Notes: generated by a model from the letters alone, not told the origin. A DNA stretch of 64,000 nucleotides from CAYJLF01 sp964371055 (GCA_964371055.1 CAYJLF010000022.1:1-64000); one strand, 5' to 3'. Shown: positions 1 through 9,787, counted from the first letter of the stretch. A program made the numbers and translations.

Positions 1-75
1 CTTCAGCGGGAGCCGCCAGATACCCGCCAGGATCCCAGAGGTGAGTGCCACAACCTTTGTGCTACCTTTCGGGGC

Positions 76-2241
76 ATGCGACTTCGATCCTTGCTTCCGG
101 CCGTGCCCTTGCTGCTCCTGGTCGCCGGGCGGTTCCTCCCCGGGCCGGCCGCTTGGGGCTATAACCACTTTGCGTGGCTCCCCACGCCGTTCCTGGCTGG
201 CTGGATCGTCCTGGCGGCGGTGCTCATCGTGCCCGGCGCCCGGCGTTGGCTGGCGAACTGGCTGGCGGGACCAGGGCACGACTTCCTCTTCCGGACCCGC
301 CGTGGTCCCTGGACCCTCGCGTTCGGCGGCGGCGTGCTCTTCGTTCTCTTCCGCGAGCGTTCGTTCTTCATGGGGGACGGATACCTGGTCGGAGAGCTCA
401 TCGATCGCGGCCTGCCGTTTCGCGCCTTCGACAGTCTCGACTATCTCCTGCACTACCAGATCCACGGCATCTTCAAGGGTCTGAACCATCCGGTCGACTC
501 GTTTCTGATCTACCGGGTCGGATCGGTGCTGGCCGGCATCTTCGCGCTCTTGCTCTGGCCCCGGCTCATCGCGCGGCTGGCCTGGGAACCGTGGCGGAAG
601 ACGGCCCTCCTGGGTCTCCTCCTCTTCACCGGACCGTTCGCGCTCTTTTTTGGATACGTGGAGAGCTACTCCTTCCTCTACGTCTTTATGACGGCCTTTC
701 TCCTCACCGGCCTCCTGGCGCTGGACGGAAGAACGCGCCTCTGGGTGCCGGCCGTCTGGTTCGGCCTCGGCCTGTCGTTTCATCTCACCGCCGTCTTCTC
801 GGCCCCGGCGCTCCTCGTTCTGGCCCTGAAGGCGAAGGCGAAGGCGAGGCCGGCGAGGCGTCGCTGGCTGGAAGTGGCCCTGCCGCCGGCCCTGCTCTTC
901 CTCCTCGCGGTTTTGCTCCACCTCGCCGAGGGATACAACGCCACTTGGTTCCGCCGCGAGTTCATCGAGGCCAAGAACACCCGTCACCTCTGGGTTTCTC
1001 TTGGCGGGAAGCACGGGCTGCTCTCGGTCTACCCCTGGAAAGACCTGCTGAACCTTGCTCTCATCACCGCACCGGTCGCCCTGGCGGTCGTCTTCGGGCA
1101 GGCGCAGGAGGTGCGTCGCCGGTGGCGCGAGCCCGCCTTCCTCTTCCTCTTGGCCCAGGTCGCCTCCGTGGCGTTCTTCTCGGTCGCGCTCGATCGCAAG
1201 CTCGGGGGGGCGCGGGATTGGGATCTTCTCGCCGCGCACACGGCCGGTCTGGCGTTGCTGGCCGGTCTGCTGCTGCCGGCGGCCGCGCCCCGGGCCAAGG
1301 CGCCGGGTTCGGCCCCGCATCCGATCGCCGCGCTCGCGGTGGGCGCGGCGCTCCTCACGACCGCTCCGTGGGTTCTGCTGCTGCATCTCGAGGCACGGTC
1401 GATCGAGAGGTTCGTGGCGGTGGCGAGCGACTTCCCCGACTTCCAGCGCGCTTATGCCTACGAGGAAGTCGGCAAGTACTACCGCAAAGCGGCGGGCGCG
1501 CTGCAGGCGCAGGAAGCGGAGGCCGGGGAGACGGAGTCGGGCGAGGGGACGGAGGAGGGAGCGGCGAGCCGCGGGGCGGAAGCGCGCCGGAACATGGACC
1601 TGGCCCGTCAGATGTACGAGCGTGCCGTCGAGGCAAACCCCTCGCACGCGCGCCTGCGGGTTCTGCTCGGATCGATCTACTTCAGCCAAGACGACGATGT
1701 GCGGGCGGAGGAGCAGTACCGCGAGGCGCTCCGCCTCGACCCGAAGAGCCCGATGGCGATCGAGATGCTCGGGCGAGTCGCCCTCCGCCGCGGGGAGTAT
1801 GCGGCGGCCGGCGACCGGTTCCGCGATCTGGTCGGCCTGCGGCCGAACGAAGCAACTGCTTGGGAATTATATGGATATGCCTCCGCACGGTCGGGCCGGT
1901 TCCCGGAGGCGCTGAACGGTCTGACTCGCGCCATGGCGTTGAACCCGGCGCTCAACTACCATCACGAGGTCGGGGTCTCCTTGATGCGGCTGGATCGGCC
2001 CGCCGAAGCGATCGAGGCGTTCCGAGAGGCCTGCCGTCGGCCCGACGTCCCGTTGGAGAGCCGCCTCGGCCTGGCGGTGGCCCTAGTGGCGAAGATCGAA
2101 GCGGACCGCGCGCAGGGAGCACCCGTCCCGCCGGGGCTCTATGCGGAGGCGGAACAGCAGTTGCGGGAAGTGCTTGCGCTGCAGCCGGAATCGAACCAGG
2201 CGCGCCAGCTATGGCAGAGTCTGGAGCATCTAAGGCCGTAA
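76..2241 (+). CDS. Polytopic membrane protein with C-terminal TPR repeats
   Basis: The protein has 721 residues. Residues 1 to about 450 hold roughly ten hydrophobic segments, with an acidic FMGDGY motif near residue 100 after the second or third segment. This layout is typical of GT-C type membrane glycosyltransferases and their relatives. After an Ala/Glu-rich linker (about 475-505), residues 510-715 form tandem TPR units such as MYERAVEANPSHARLRVLLG and EEQYREALRLDPKSPMAIEM. The build resembles the TMTC-like protein at 13490, but I see no clear sequence match to a named family. The catalytic role is inferred only from architecture. The ATG at 76 begins a hydrophobic segment directly. A short AT-rich stretch near 1855-1880 uses codons (TTA, TAT) unlike the rest of the gene. 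Genes downstream encode unrelated membrane proteases. Confidence 0.75.
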   Translation: MRLRSLLPAVPLLLLVAGRFLPGPAAWGYNHFAWLPTPFLAGWIVLAAVLIVPGARRWLANWLAGPGHDFLFRTRRGPWTLAFGGGVLFVLFRERSFFMGDGYLVGELIDRGLPFRAFDSLDYLLHYQIHGIFKGLNHPVDSFLIYRVGSVLAGIFALLLWPRLIARLAWEPWRKTALLGLLLFTGPFALFFGYVESYSFLYVFMTAFLLTGLLALDGRTRLWVPAVWFGLGLSFHLTAVFSAPALLVLALKAKAKARPARRRWLEVALPPALLFLLAVLLHLAEGYNATWFRREFIEAKNTRHLWVSLGGKHGLLSVYPWKDLLNLALITAPVALAVVFGQAQEVRRRWREPAFLFLLAQVASVAFFSVALDRKLGGARDWDLLAAHTAGLALLAGLLLPAAAPRAKAPGSAPHPIAALAVGAALLTTAPWVLLLHLEARSIERFVAVASDFPDFQRAYAYEEVGKYYRKAAGALQAQEAEAGETESGEGTEEGAASRGAEARRNMDLARQMYERAVEANPSHARLRVLLGSIYFSQDDDVRAEEQYREALRLDPKSPMAIEMLGRVALRRGEYAAAGDRFRDLVGLRPNEATAWELYGYASARSGRFPEALNGLTRAMALNPALNYHHEVGVSLMRLDRPAEAIEAFREACRRPDVPLESRLGLAVALVAKIEADRAQGAPVPPGLYAEAEQQLREVLALQPESNQARQLWQSLEHLRP

Positions 2242-2365
2242 AGGCGTCGGGTCGCGGTCGCGGGGTCGGCGGGACGAACCGCGGAAGGCCTGAGCGCCAT
2301 GGAACCCAATCATAGAACGGACGTAGACGGCCGGAGTCCGGGCCGATACTCGTGGAGGTGGATCG

Positions 2366-3070
2366 ATGTTCTTCGACCCGATGTACTTTGTTTTCGTCGG
2401 GCCCGCGCTGATCTTCTCCATCGTCGCGCAGGTCTGGGTGAAGCGTGCCTTTCATCGGTGGTCCGAGGTTCGGACGATGTCGGGGCTGACCGGCGCCGAA
2501 GTGGCGGCTCGGATCGTCCAGAACGCCGGGCTGGGCGTTCGGGTGGAACGCGTCTCCGGGTTCCTCAGCGATCACTACGATCCGCGGAGCCGCGTCCTGC
2601 GGCTGTCGCCCGAGGTCTTTGACGGGAGCTCGATCTCGAGCGTCGGCGTAGCGGCCCACGAGGCAGGGCACGCCCTGCAGCATGCGAAGAACTACCTTCC
2701 GCTGCAGGTGCGCTCGGCGCTCGTGCCGGTCACGACGATCGGCTCGAACCTGGCTTGGCCGCTCCTCATGATCGGGTTCCTCCTCATGAGCCTTTCACCC
2801 GCGCTGGGCATCAAGCTCGTCTACGCCGGCATCATCTTCTTCTCGGCCGCGGTGCTGTTCCAGCTCGTGACCCTGCCGGTCGAGTTCGACGCCTCGCGGC
2901 GCGCGGTTGCGGTGCTGCGCAGCCAGAACTTCGTGAGCGGGACCGAGCTGGTGGGGGTGCAGAAGGTGCTCACGGCCGCGGCGATGACCTACGTGGCGGC
3001 GGCGGCCGCCGCCGTTCTGCAGTTGCTATACTTCCTGGTCCGGGCGGGGCTCCTGCGCCGGAACGACTAG
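2366..3070 (+). CDS. YugP-family neutral zinc metallopeptidase, membrane bound
   Basis: The 234-residue protein matches the YugP/zinc metallopeptidase 2 family in length and layout. It has an N-terminal membrane segment (MFFDPMYFVFVGPALIFSI). Near residue 98 lies a zinc-binding motif, AAHEAGHALQH (HExxH class), with VSGFLSDHYDPRSRVLRLS upstream as in the family. Two or three hydrophobic segments follow (about 125-175 and 205-228). The sequence LPVEFDASRRA between the membrane segments is the usual third-ligand region. A GGAGGT Shine-Dalgarno at 2354-2359 fixes the ATG. Substrates of this family are not established. The rseP gene begins 75 bases downstream on the same strand, so the two membrane proteases may be co-transcribed. 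Confidence 0.9.
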   Translation: MFFDPMYFVFVGPALIFSIVAQVWVKRAFHRWSEVRTMSGLTGAEVAARIVQNAGLGVRVERVSGFLSDHYDPRSRVLRLSPEVFDGSSISSVGVAAHEAGHALQHAKNYLPLQVRSALVPVTTIGSNLAWPLLMIGFLLMSLSPALGIKLVYAGIIFFSAAVLFQLVTLPVEFDASRRAVAVLRSQNFVSGTELVGVQKVLTAAAMTYVAAAAAAVLQLLYFLVRAGLLRRND

Positions 3071-3145
3071 CGGACCGATGCAGCCCGGGCGGACGCGGGG
3101 ACGGTTGGCCGTCCTTCGGCCGCATCCGGGCGGAGGGCGTGGAAC

Positions 3146-4228
3146 GTGATGACATTGCTGTCCTTCGTGGTCGTGCTCGGAGTGGTCATTTTTGTCCACG
3201 AGCTCGGCCACTTCCTGGCCGCCAAGGCCGTTGGCGTGCGCGTGGAGCGGTTCTCGATCGGTTATCCGCCGCGCCTCTTCGGACGTCGCTACGGTGACAC
3301 CGACTACTGCATCTCCGCCATCCCCTTCGGCGGCTACGTCAAGATGACCGGAATGATCGACGAGAGCATGGACGGGACGCCGCTGTCGGGCGCGCCGCAC
3401 GAGTTCATGTCCAAGAATACGGCGCAGAAGGTGCTGGTGATCACGGCCGGCGTGATCATGAACTTCCTGCTCGCGTCCGGCATCTACACCGGTATCACGC
3501 TCTCCGAGGGGATCCCGTTCGTGCAGGCGCCCGTGGTGGAGATGATCAGCGCGGGACAGCCGGCCGAGCGCGCCGGGATCCAGCAGGGCGACCGGATCGT
3601 CGCCATCGACGGCCGCGGGATCGAGACCTGGGATGCGATGGTCGAGGTGATCCATGGCAGTGCCGGAAGGTCGCTGCAGGTCGAGTGGGAACGCGGCGGT
3701 GAGCGCCTCGCCGCCACGGTGACCCCCGAGGAGATGGAAGTCCCGGTCGACGGCGAGATGAAGAAGGTGGGGCTGATCGGAATCTCTCCTCGGTACGAGT
3801 ACCGTCCCGCGGGGTTCTTCGAGGCGATCGGGCATGGCTTCCTGCTCACCGGCAGCAATGCGGCACTCTTCGCCAAGGCGGTCTGGCGCAGCCTGACGAG
3901 CTTCTCGGTCAAGGAGTTCGGCGGGCCGATCGCGATCGCCAAGATGGCGGGACAGAGCGCCAAGGCGGGCGCGACGGCCTTCCTCCTCTTCCTCGCCATG
4001 ATCAACGTCAGCATCGGGCTTCTGAACATCCTGCCCTTCCCCGTGCTCGACGGCGGGCACCTCGTCATCATCCTGGCCGAGGGGATCGCGCGGAGGCCGC
4101 TGGCGGTCAAGGCGAAGCTCGCCATCCAGCAGGTCGGGATGGTGCTTCTGCTTGCGCTGATGGTGAAGGTCATCTGGCAGGACCTCGGACGGGTCGGCGC
4201 GTTCGACCGGATCCGGCAGATGTTCTAG
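3146..4228 (+). CDS. rseP: RIP metalloprotease RseP (site-2 protease)
   Basis: This intramembrane zinc protease would cleave membrane-anchored regulators such as anti-sigma factors. The HELGHFLAAKAVG active-site helix lies at about residues 15-27, followed by FGGYVKMTGM. A single PDZ domain spans about 125-205 (SAGQPAERAGIQQGDRIVAI). The second metal-ligand motif NILPFPVLDGGHL is near 292-304. At 360 residues with one PDZ domain, it is shorter than the two-PDZ E. coli enzyme but normal for many bacteria. Initiation is at GTG 3146 or the adjacent ATG 3149; GGAGGG at 3132-3137 serves either. No sigma or anti-sigma gene is seen nearby, so the substrate is unknown. The gene converges on the flippase gene with a 15-base gap. 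Confidence 0.95.
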   Translation: MMTLLSFVVVLGVVIFVHELGHFLAAKAVGVRVERFSIGYPPRLFGRRYGDTDYCISAIPFGGYVKMTGMIDESMDGTPLSGAPHEFMSKNTAQKVLVITAGVIMNFLLASGIYTGITLSEGIPFVQAPVVEMISAGQPAERAGIQQGDRIVAIDGRGIETWDAMVEVIHGSAGRSLQVEWERGGERLAATVTPEEMEVPVDGEMKKVGLIGISPRYEYRPAGFFEAIGHGFLLTGSNAALFAKAVWRSLTSFSVKEFGGPIAIAKMAGQSAKAGATAFLLFLAMINVSIGLLNILPFPVLDGGHLVIILAEGIARRPLAVKAKLAIQQVGMVLLLALMVKVIWQDLGRVGAFDRIRQMF

Positions 4229-4243
4229 CGGGGTGTCAGGGCG

Positions 4244-5686
4244 CTAAGCGCTGCTTCCGCGCAGCACCTTCCAGATCTCACGCGCCTCGGACGGCGTGAA
4301 CCACCGCGCCGTCACGAGGACCAGGGCCCAGCCGACCGGTAGCGCGAGGCGAAATCCCCAGTCGGCCGCGGTCGGCGCGTACGGCTTGAGCGCCCCGGCA
4401 AAGGCCGCGGCCGCGGTGATGGCCGCCACTCCGAGGATCCGTCCCCAGGGATAGCGGTTCGGCACCAGGGGCCGAATCAGGATGACGTGCGCCGTCACCA
4501 GCGCAAGATAGGAGAGGAGCGTCGCGACGGCCGAGCCGGTGGCGCCCAGGATCGGCACCAGGACGAAGTTCAGCGCGAGATTGAAGAGGGCGCCGAGCAC
4601 GATCCAGAGCGAGATCGTGCGCGTGCGGTGGAAGAGGGCGAGTACCCCCGTGGTCACGACCGCGAGACCGAACGCGGCGAAGCCGAGTCCAATCCAGGGA
4701 ATGAGCGGAAGGCCGCGCGAGTAGGTAGGGTCCGAGCCCATGAGGTCGAGGAGCGGGGCGGCGAAGACCGACACCCCGACGACGACCCCGCAAAGCGCGA
4801 TCGTGAGATAGGGGAAGAGCAGCCGCAGCACTTCCGCCCGCTGGTCTGCCCGGAGGCGGAAGAGGAGCGGCATCCATGCCAGGTTGAGCGGCTGCACCGC
4901 CAGCATGTTCACCACCCCCCCGAAACGGCTGGCCAGGTTGTAACAGGCGAGATCTTCCGGAGGACGGAGCGCGGCGAGAACGTAGCGATCGCCGGCGTTG
5001 AGCACCAGGCTTCCCAAACCGCCCAGTACGAGCGGGGCCGAGAAGCGGATGACGGTGCGCACCATCGCGCGCGGCCAGCGCGGCAGGAGGAGGGCGGGCT
5101 CCCGGGACAGCACGAGCGCCAGAGCCAGCGTCGCTCCGCTCGACCACGCCAGCGCGCGCGCCAGGCCGGCGAGGCCGGCTCGCTCCCCGATGAGCAGGTG
5201 GAGTGCGAGCGTGACCAGAAGGCCCAGTCTGAACAACTGCAGCGCGGTGTGCCTCCCGGCCTGCTCGCGGGCCCGTAGCAGCGCCAGCGGGATCGTCAGG
5301 CAGATCTCGAGGGCGAGATAGGCAGCCAGCCATCGATAGAGGGAACGGACTTCCGCCGGCGCGAGCAATCCGGTCAGGAGCAGGGCCATTGCACCGGCCA
5401 GGGCCGCCAGGCCGAGCGTCGGCCACCAGGCCGCCGCGACCGCGCGTTCACCGCCATCGGGTTCGGGGTAGAAGCGAATCAATCCCACCGAGAGGGAGAG
5501 GCCCATAACGGCGGCGGCAATCTGGATCGAGATCTCCAGCACGCCCCAGAGGCCATAGTCGGCCACCGGGAGATAGGCGGAGTTGGTCAGGACCGGCAGC
5601 AGGATGAGGCCGCTCAGTTTGACCATCGCTGTGCCCGCGGCATACCAGGCACCCTGCAGGGCCATGCGACGGAGCGGATGGCGCAT
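4244..5686 (-). CDS. Oligosaccharide flippase (MATE/Wzx-like polysaccharide exporter)
   Basis: The 480-residue protein is hydrophobic throughout, with about 12-14 membrane helices. The N-terminus (AWYAAGTAMVKLSGLILLPVL) and the pattern of polar breaks are typical of Wzx/MurJ-like lipid-linked oligosaccharide flippases. It is the last gene of a three-gene minus-strand operon: wecB, then a GT4 glycosyltransferase, then this gene. The start follows the glycosyltransferase stop by only 4 bases, which indicates coupling. It probably moves the lipid-linked glycan assembled by the neighbouring enzymes across the inner membrane. The exact cargo cannot be read from the sequence. Confidence 0.85.
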   Translation of the reverse strand: MRHPLRRMALQGAWYAAGTAMVKLSGLILLPVLTNSAYLPVADYGLWGVLEISIQIAAAVMGLSLSVGLIRFYPEPDGGERAVAAAWWPTLGLAALAGAMALLLTGLLAPAEVRSLYRWLAAYLALEICLTIPLALLRAREQAGRHTALQLFRLGLLVTLALHLLIGERAGLAGLARALAWSSGATLALALVLSREPALLLPRWPRAMVRTVIRFSAPLVLGGLGSLVLNAGDRYVLAALRPPEDLACYNLASRFGGVVNMLAVQPLNLAWMPLLFRLRADQRAEVLRLLFPYLTIALCGVVVGVSVFAAPLLDLMGSDPTYSRGLPLIPWIGLGFAAFGLAVVTTGVLALFHRTRTISLWIVLGALFNLALNFVLVPILGATGSAVATLLSYLALVTAHVILIRPLVPNRYPWGRILGVAAITAAAAFAGALKPYAPTAADWGFRLALPVGWALVLVTARWFTPSEAREIWKVLRGSSA

Positions 5687-5690
5687 GCGA

Positions 5691-6791
5691 CTACCGTCCC
5701 TCCAGGAGTCGCAGTTCCTGCTCCGTCACGACCGCCGGGCTGCACTGCCGCTCCATCCGCTCACGAGCGCGGCGCGACATCTCCTCGTGTCTGGCCGGGT
5801 CGGCCATCAGCCGCTCGACGACCACCCGGATCGCGGCCGGATCCTCCGGCGGAACGAGGAAGCCTTCGACGCCGTCGTCGACGAATTCGGGGATGCCGCC
5901 GACGCGGGTCGCGATGACGGGCAGGCCACACGCCATCGCCTCGCACATGGCGACGCCCTGCGCCTCGACGCGGCTGGGGGCGAGGAAGAAGCCGTACGCG
6001 GCGAAGACCTCCGGCATCCGCGGATGCGGCACAGTGCGTGTGTCCAGGAGAGCGCGGGACCCGGTGGTTTGGATCAGCCGGCGAAAGTGCTCCTCCAGCG
6101 GCCCGTGACCCAGGATCGTGAGATCGGCCGCTTCGAGCCCGACCCAGGCTCGGATCGCGAGGTCGAGACCGTACTTGGTGCTGTTGAGTCCCCGCGCTGC
6201 GATTCCCAGGCGTCGTCGCGCGGGATCGAAGTGGAAGGGGAAGAGCGCGGTGTCGACCGGATTGGGAATGATGGCCGCGTTCGGGTAGTGGCGCTGCGTG
6301 TGTCGCTCGGCCGCCTCTCGCATCCAGCGCGAGACGAAGACGACGTGCTGCTGTGTCGGCAGAAATCGGCGCACCAGGGCGAGTTGCCAAAGATTGAGCG
6401 GGACCAGCTTGACGCTCTTCCAGACCCGCGCCGCCGCGCCGCCGCGAACATAGTGTACGCGGCGCAGGCTGAAGAGGGCCTCGTGGCCGTGGATCCAGCT
6501 CACCTGCCGGCAGTCGATGCTCCGCGCCACCGGGATGGTCCGGAAATTGGGTGCGTGCAGCGCGAGGACGGATGGGGCGAGCCGCCGGATCGCAGCGCCC
6601 AAGTCGGGCGCCGGGGCGCGCCGCACTCGGATGCCGTCGACCGCCGAGGCCGGGCTGGGGGTCGCGGCGGGGACGAAGATGCCGACCTCATGCCCCGCGG
6701 CGGCGTAGAGCCTCGCCCGCGCGTGTACGAACGCATACTCGTGCGGGGCGCGCTCGGAGGGGTACCCGGGGGTGAGGATCGCGATCCGCAT
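5691..6791 (-). CDS. Glycosyltransferase family 4 (GT-B fold)
   Basis: The 366-residue protein begins MRIAILTPGYPSERAPHEYA, the usual start of a GT4 N-terminal Rossmann domain. The C-terminal domain carries the nucleotide-sugar signature EAMACGLPVIATRVGGIPEF followed by VDDGVEGFLVPPEDPAA, including the E-x7-E pair of retaining GT4 enzymes. It lies 7 bases after wecB and 4 bases before the flippase gene, so it probably adds a sugar (possibly ManNAc-derived) to a lipid-linked surface glycan. The donor and acceptor are not determinable here. The translation is complete, with no frameshift. Confidence 0.9.
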   Translation of the reverse strand: MRIAILTPGYPSERAPHEYAFVHARARLYAAAGHEVGIFVPAATPSPASAVDGIRVRRAPAPDLGAAIRRLAPSVLALHAPNFRTIPVARSIDCRQVSWIHGHEALFSLRRVHYVRGGAAARVWKSVKLVPLNLWQLALVRRFLPTQQHVVFVSRWMREAAERHTQRHYPNAAIIPNPVDTALFPFHFDPARRRLGIAARGLNSTKYGLDLAIRAWVGLEAADLTILGHGPLEEHFRRLIQTTGSRALLDTRTVPHPRMPEVFAAYGFFLAPSRVEAQGVAMCEAMACGLPVIATRVGGIPEFVDDGVEGFLVPPEDPAAIRVVVERLMADPARHEEMSRRARERMERQCSPAVVTEQELRLLEGR

Positions 6792-6798
6792 CGTCGGA

Positions 6799-7968
6799 TC
6801 AGCCCATCGCGTCGGCCGGATCCGCTGGGTGGCCGAAACGCCTCTCCAAGGCCGCGGCGATCCGTTCCGCGGCCTTCCCGTCTCCGAACGGATTGACGGC
6901 GCGGCTCATCGCGGCATAGGCATCATCGTCCTCGAGCAGGCGACGCGCCTCGCGGACGATGGCATCGGGGTCGGTGCCGACCAGCCGCGCCGTGCCCGCG
7001 TCGATCGCCTCGGGACGTTCCGTCGTCTCCCGCATGACCAGGACGGGCTTGCCCAGGCCGGGCGCCTCTTCCTGGATCCCCCCCGAGTCGGTAATGACGA
7101 GGCGGCACCGGCGTAACAGGTAGACGAGCGCGACGTAGTCGATCGGCTCGATCAGGTGGATGTTGGACAGATCGCCCAAGAGCCGCGCCACCGGTTCGCG
7201 GACGTGCGGGTTGAGGTGAACCGGGTAGACGAGATCGAGGTCGGGTCGTTGCCTCGCCAGCGTCGCCAAGCCCCGGCCGATCCGCTCGAAGCCCGGGCCG
7301 AAGCTCTCCCGCCGGTGCCCGGTGATGAGGACCAGGGGTGCCGCGGGGCGCAGGTAGGAGAAGGAGGCGGCCACGCGGTCTCGGAGCGCGTGGTCGCAGT
7401 CGAGGCGGGCTACCGTCGCGAGAAGCGCGTCGATCACCGTATTTCCCGTGACGTGGATCCGTTCGTCCACGGTTCCTTCCCGCCGGAGGTTCTGGCGGGC
7501 TCCTTCGGTCGGGGCGAAGTGGAGGTCAGCGAGGACACCCGTCAGGCACCGATTCGCCTCCTCGGGAAAGGGGCGCGTCTTGTCGAAGGTGCGCAGGCCC
7601 GCCTCGACATGTCCCACCGGGATCCGTTCGTGAAAGGCGGCGAGCGCGGCGGCGAAGCTCGTCGTGGTATCGCCCTGGACCAGGACGACATCGGGATGCT
7701 CGGTGCGAAGGATGGGGGGCAGTGCGCCCAGCAGGGCGCCGGCCAGTTCAGAGAGCCCCTGGTTCGGACGCATCAAGTCGAGATCGTGGTTGGCCCGAAG
7801 CTGCATGGCCTCGAGCGCCTGGTCGAGCATCTGGCGGTGCTGGCCGGTCGATACGAGCGTCACCCGGAAACGGAGGGGATGGGCGGCCAACCAGTGCACG
7901 ACCGGGGCCATCTTGATGACCTCGGGACGGGTTCCGATGACGGCCAGGGTGTGGATCGGTGTGGACAC
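6799..7968 (-). CDS. wecB: UDP-N-acetylglucosamine 2-epimerase (non-hydrolysing)
   Basis: The enzyme interconverts UDP-GlcNAc and UDP-ManNAc for surface polysaccharide synthesis. Family hallmarks are present over 389 residues: IGTRPEVIKMAPVVHWL at the N-terminus, HVEAGLRTFDKTRPFPEEAN mid-protein, and DSGGIQEEAPGLGKPVLVMR with TTERPEA in the C-terminal half. The start is a GTG at 7968. GAGGAGGG lies about 12 bases upstream, which is a longer spacing than usual. It is the first gene of the operon with the GT4 enzyme and flippase. A TAGACT box at 8050-8055 (minus strand) is a possible -10 element. Confidence 0.93.
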   Translation of the reverse strand: MSTPIHTLAVIGTRPEVIKMAPVVHWLAAHPLRFRVTLVSTGQHRQMLDQALEAMQLRANHDLDLMRPNQGLSELAGALLGALPPILRTEHPDVVLVQGDTTTSFAAALAAFHERIPVGHVEAGLRTFDKTRPFPEEANRCLTGVLADLHFAPTEGARQNLRREGTVDERIHVTGNTVIDALLATVARLDCDHALRDRVAASFSYLRPAAPLVLITGHRRESFGPGFERIGRGLATLARQRPDLDLVYPVHLNPHVREPVARLLGDLSNIHLIEPIDYVALVYLLRRCRLVITDSGGIQEEAPGLGKPVLVMRETTERPEAIDAGTARLVGTDPDAIVREARRLLEDDDAYAAMSRAVNPFGDGKAAERIAAALERRFGHPADPADAMG

Positions 7969-8244
7969 CGGGCTCTGTTCCCTCCTCGACGGGGCCGAGC
8001 GGCAGGCCGGCCCACCGTTCGCCGAGCCGAACCCCGATCACGATGGGCCAGTCTAGGCCGCTCCGCGGGGAGATGGTAGACGGAAGTGTCTCTGCGGCGC
8101 GCTGATCGAGGTCGGCGGGCGCGGCCGCTTCCCCTCGGTGGCGCCGCCGGGACGGGGGTGGTAGGCTTCTTCCGGTGCGCTTGGTGTCCCGGTGATGTTC
8201 CGTAAGGTGAGTTCGGTGCAGTCGGTCCAGCGAGGAGGTGTGGC

Positions 8245-9777
8245 ATGTCCACCCGCGTATCCAGGCTTCTGTTCCTGATCACGCTCTGCCTGTCGGGTCT
8301 GTCGACTCCGGGGGTGGGGCGCGAGGGGTCGCCACCGAGCGATTCGGGTCCGCCTCGCGAGCAGCTGGCGCCCCGGACCGGCTCCCTCCTGCTGGTTCCC
8401 AACTTCGGCAGCAACACCGTCTCGGTCGTCGATGTCGACGATCTGGCCGTGGTCCAGACCGTGCCGGCGGGTCCCGGGCCCGGCGTCATCGCGGTAGGCG
8501 AGACGGTCGCCTACGTCGGGCACCGAGGATCCGCCATGATCCTGGAGATCCGGCTGTCGGATCTCGTGGTCGTGGATACCCTCGACCTCTCGTCCCATAT
8601 GGCGTTTCCGTGCGGTCTCGCGATTGGTCCCGGGGGCGATCTCTGCGTGGTGGGGCGCCGACACCTTTTTGCCAAAGAGACCGATCAGGCCGTTCTCGTC
8701 GTCGTTCGACCCAGCCGCGTGGTCGATGACGTCGTCCCGCTGCCCGATGTCCAGGGCGACACCCATCCGACCGATGCGCTCTTCGCTTTCAAGAACCTGG
8801 GGGTGGGAGTCACGGGAGACAACCGCGCGGTGATCCCCTACTGCCGATCCTTCCAGAACGCCACGGGGGTCGTGATCCACGACCTCGAGTCGCACGAGAC
8901 GCAAGTCCTGCCGTTCGATCCCTTCGCCGACGGGTACTTCCGGGCCGGGGTCGGGATCTCGCCCGATGGCACTGCCTGGCTCGCAAGCTGGCGTTACGTG
9001 AGCCGCATCTACCGCGTGACGGAGGACGGTCTTGGGGTCGTCGCGTCGCCCGCTTGTCCAACCGGAATCTGGCTCTATCTGGACATCGCCGCGACCAGTG
9101 ACGCCGGTTGTGTCGCCGGCTATGGCGAGAGCGGCACCAGTGTGGTCCAGGTCCAGGGCACCTCGTCCGTCTGCCGGCCCACCGGGCTGACCAACCCGGC
9201 CGGCATCGCGCGGGATCATCTCGGCCGGATCTGGATCGCCCACCCGGCGACCGGACGGATCTACGGCTACGATCAGGGCTGGAACCTGGTCGGTAGTGTC
9301 GCGGTCGGGGACTGCCCCGTGGGATTCGGGGACATGACCGGCGCGGAGGCTCTGCGACTCCCGGTCCCGAACTTCGGCGCCTGCTGCCTTGGCTCGTTCT
9401 GCGCCCTGCTGACGGAGGTCGCCTGCTGGGGAAGTCTCGGCACCTTTCAGGGGGGCGGGACGGTCTGCGATCCCAATCCCTGTTACACCTCCAGCGTCGA
9501 GGCCGACGCGTCCGGCGGGCCCGCGTTGACGATCCAGTCCCCGGCCGTGGGAACCTGCTGGATTCGTTGTCGGTCGACGTCACCCGCCGGCGGATCGATC
9601 GGAATCATTGACATCGCGGGGCGTCGCGTGCGTCACTTCACGATCCCGGCGGGGCGCACCGAGATCGCGTGGGATCTCCGTAACGATGGGGGGAGTCCGG
9701 TCCCCTCGGGGCGTTACTTCATCTACCGGGACGATGGCGAAGGGCGCGCGCGCGGCGCCGTGACGGTCCTGCGTTAG
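8245..9777 (+). CDS. Secreted YVTN-type beta-propeller protein with a GACC Cys module and FlgD-like C-terminal domain
   Basis: The 510-residue protein starts with a signal peptide (LLFLITLCLSGLSTPG). Residues about 45-370 form a YncE/YVTN-type propeller (LLVPNFGSNTVSVVDVDDLA and later blades). One six-Cys module follows at about 379-414 (GACCLGSFCALLTEVACWG ... CDPNPC). The last 75 residues form a FlgD-like beta-sandwich (IGIIDIAGRRVRHF, AWDLRNDGGSPVPSGRYF, ending VTVLR). Such C-terminal domains are sorting or anchoring modules in FCB bacteria. It is the only protein here that combines a GACC module with the FlgD-like end rather than the WGRIK tail. GAGGAGG at 8232-8238 supports the ATG. Its function is unknown; extracellular binding is likely. 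Confidence 0.85.
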   Translation: MSTRVSRLLFLITLCLSGLSTPGVGREGSPPSDSGPPREQLAPRTGSLLLVPNFGSNTVSVVDVDDLAVVQTVPAGPGPGVIAVGETVAYVGHRGSAMILEIRLSDLVVVDTLDLSSHMAFPCGLAIGPGGDLCVVGRRHLFAKETDQAVLVVVRPSRVVDDVVPLPDVQGDTHPTDALFAFKNLGVGVTGDNRAVIPYCRSFQNATGVVIHDLESHETQVLPFDPFADGYFRAGVGISPDGTAWLASWRYVSRIYRVTEDGLGVVASPACPTGIWLYLDIAATSDAGCVAGYGESGTSVVQVQGTSSVCRPTGLTNPAGIARDHLGRIWIAHPATGRIYGYDQGWNLVGSVAVGDCPVGFGDMTGAEALRLPVPNFGACCLGSFCALLTEVACWGSLGTFQGGGTVCDPNPCYTSSVEADASGGPALTIQSPAVGTCWIRCRSTSPAGGSIGIIDIAGRRVRHFTIPAGRTEIAWDLRNDGGSPVPSGRYFIYRDDGEGRARGAVTVLR

Positions 9778-9787
9778 GAGGCGGTGG

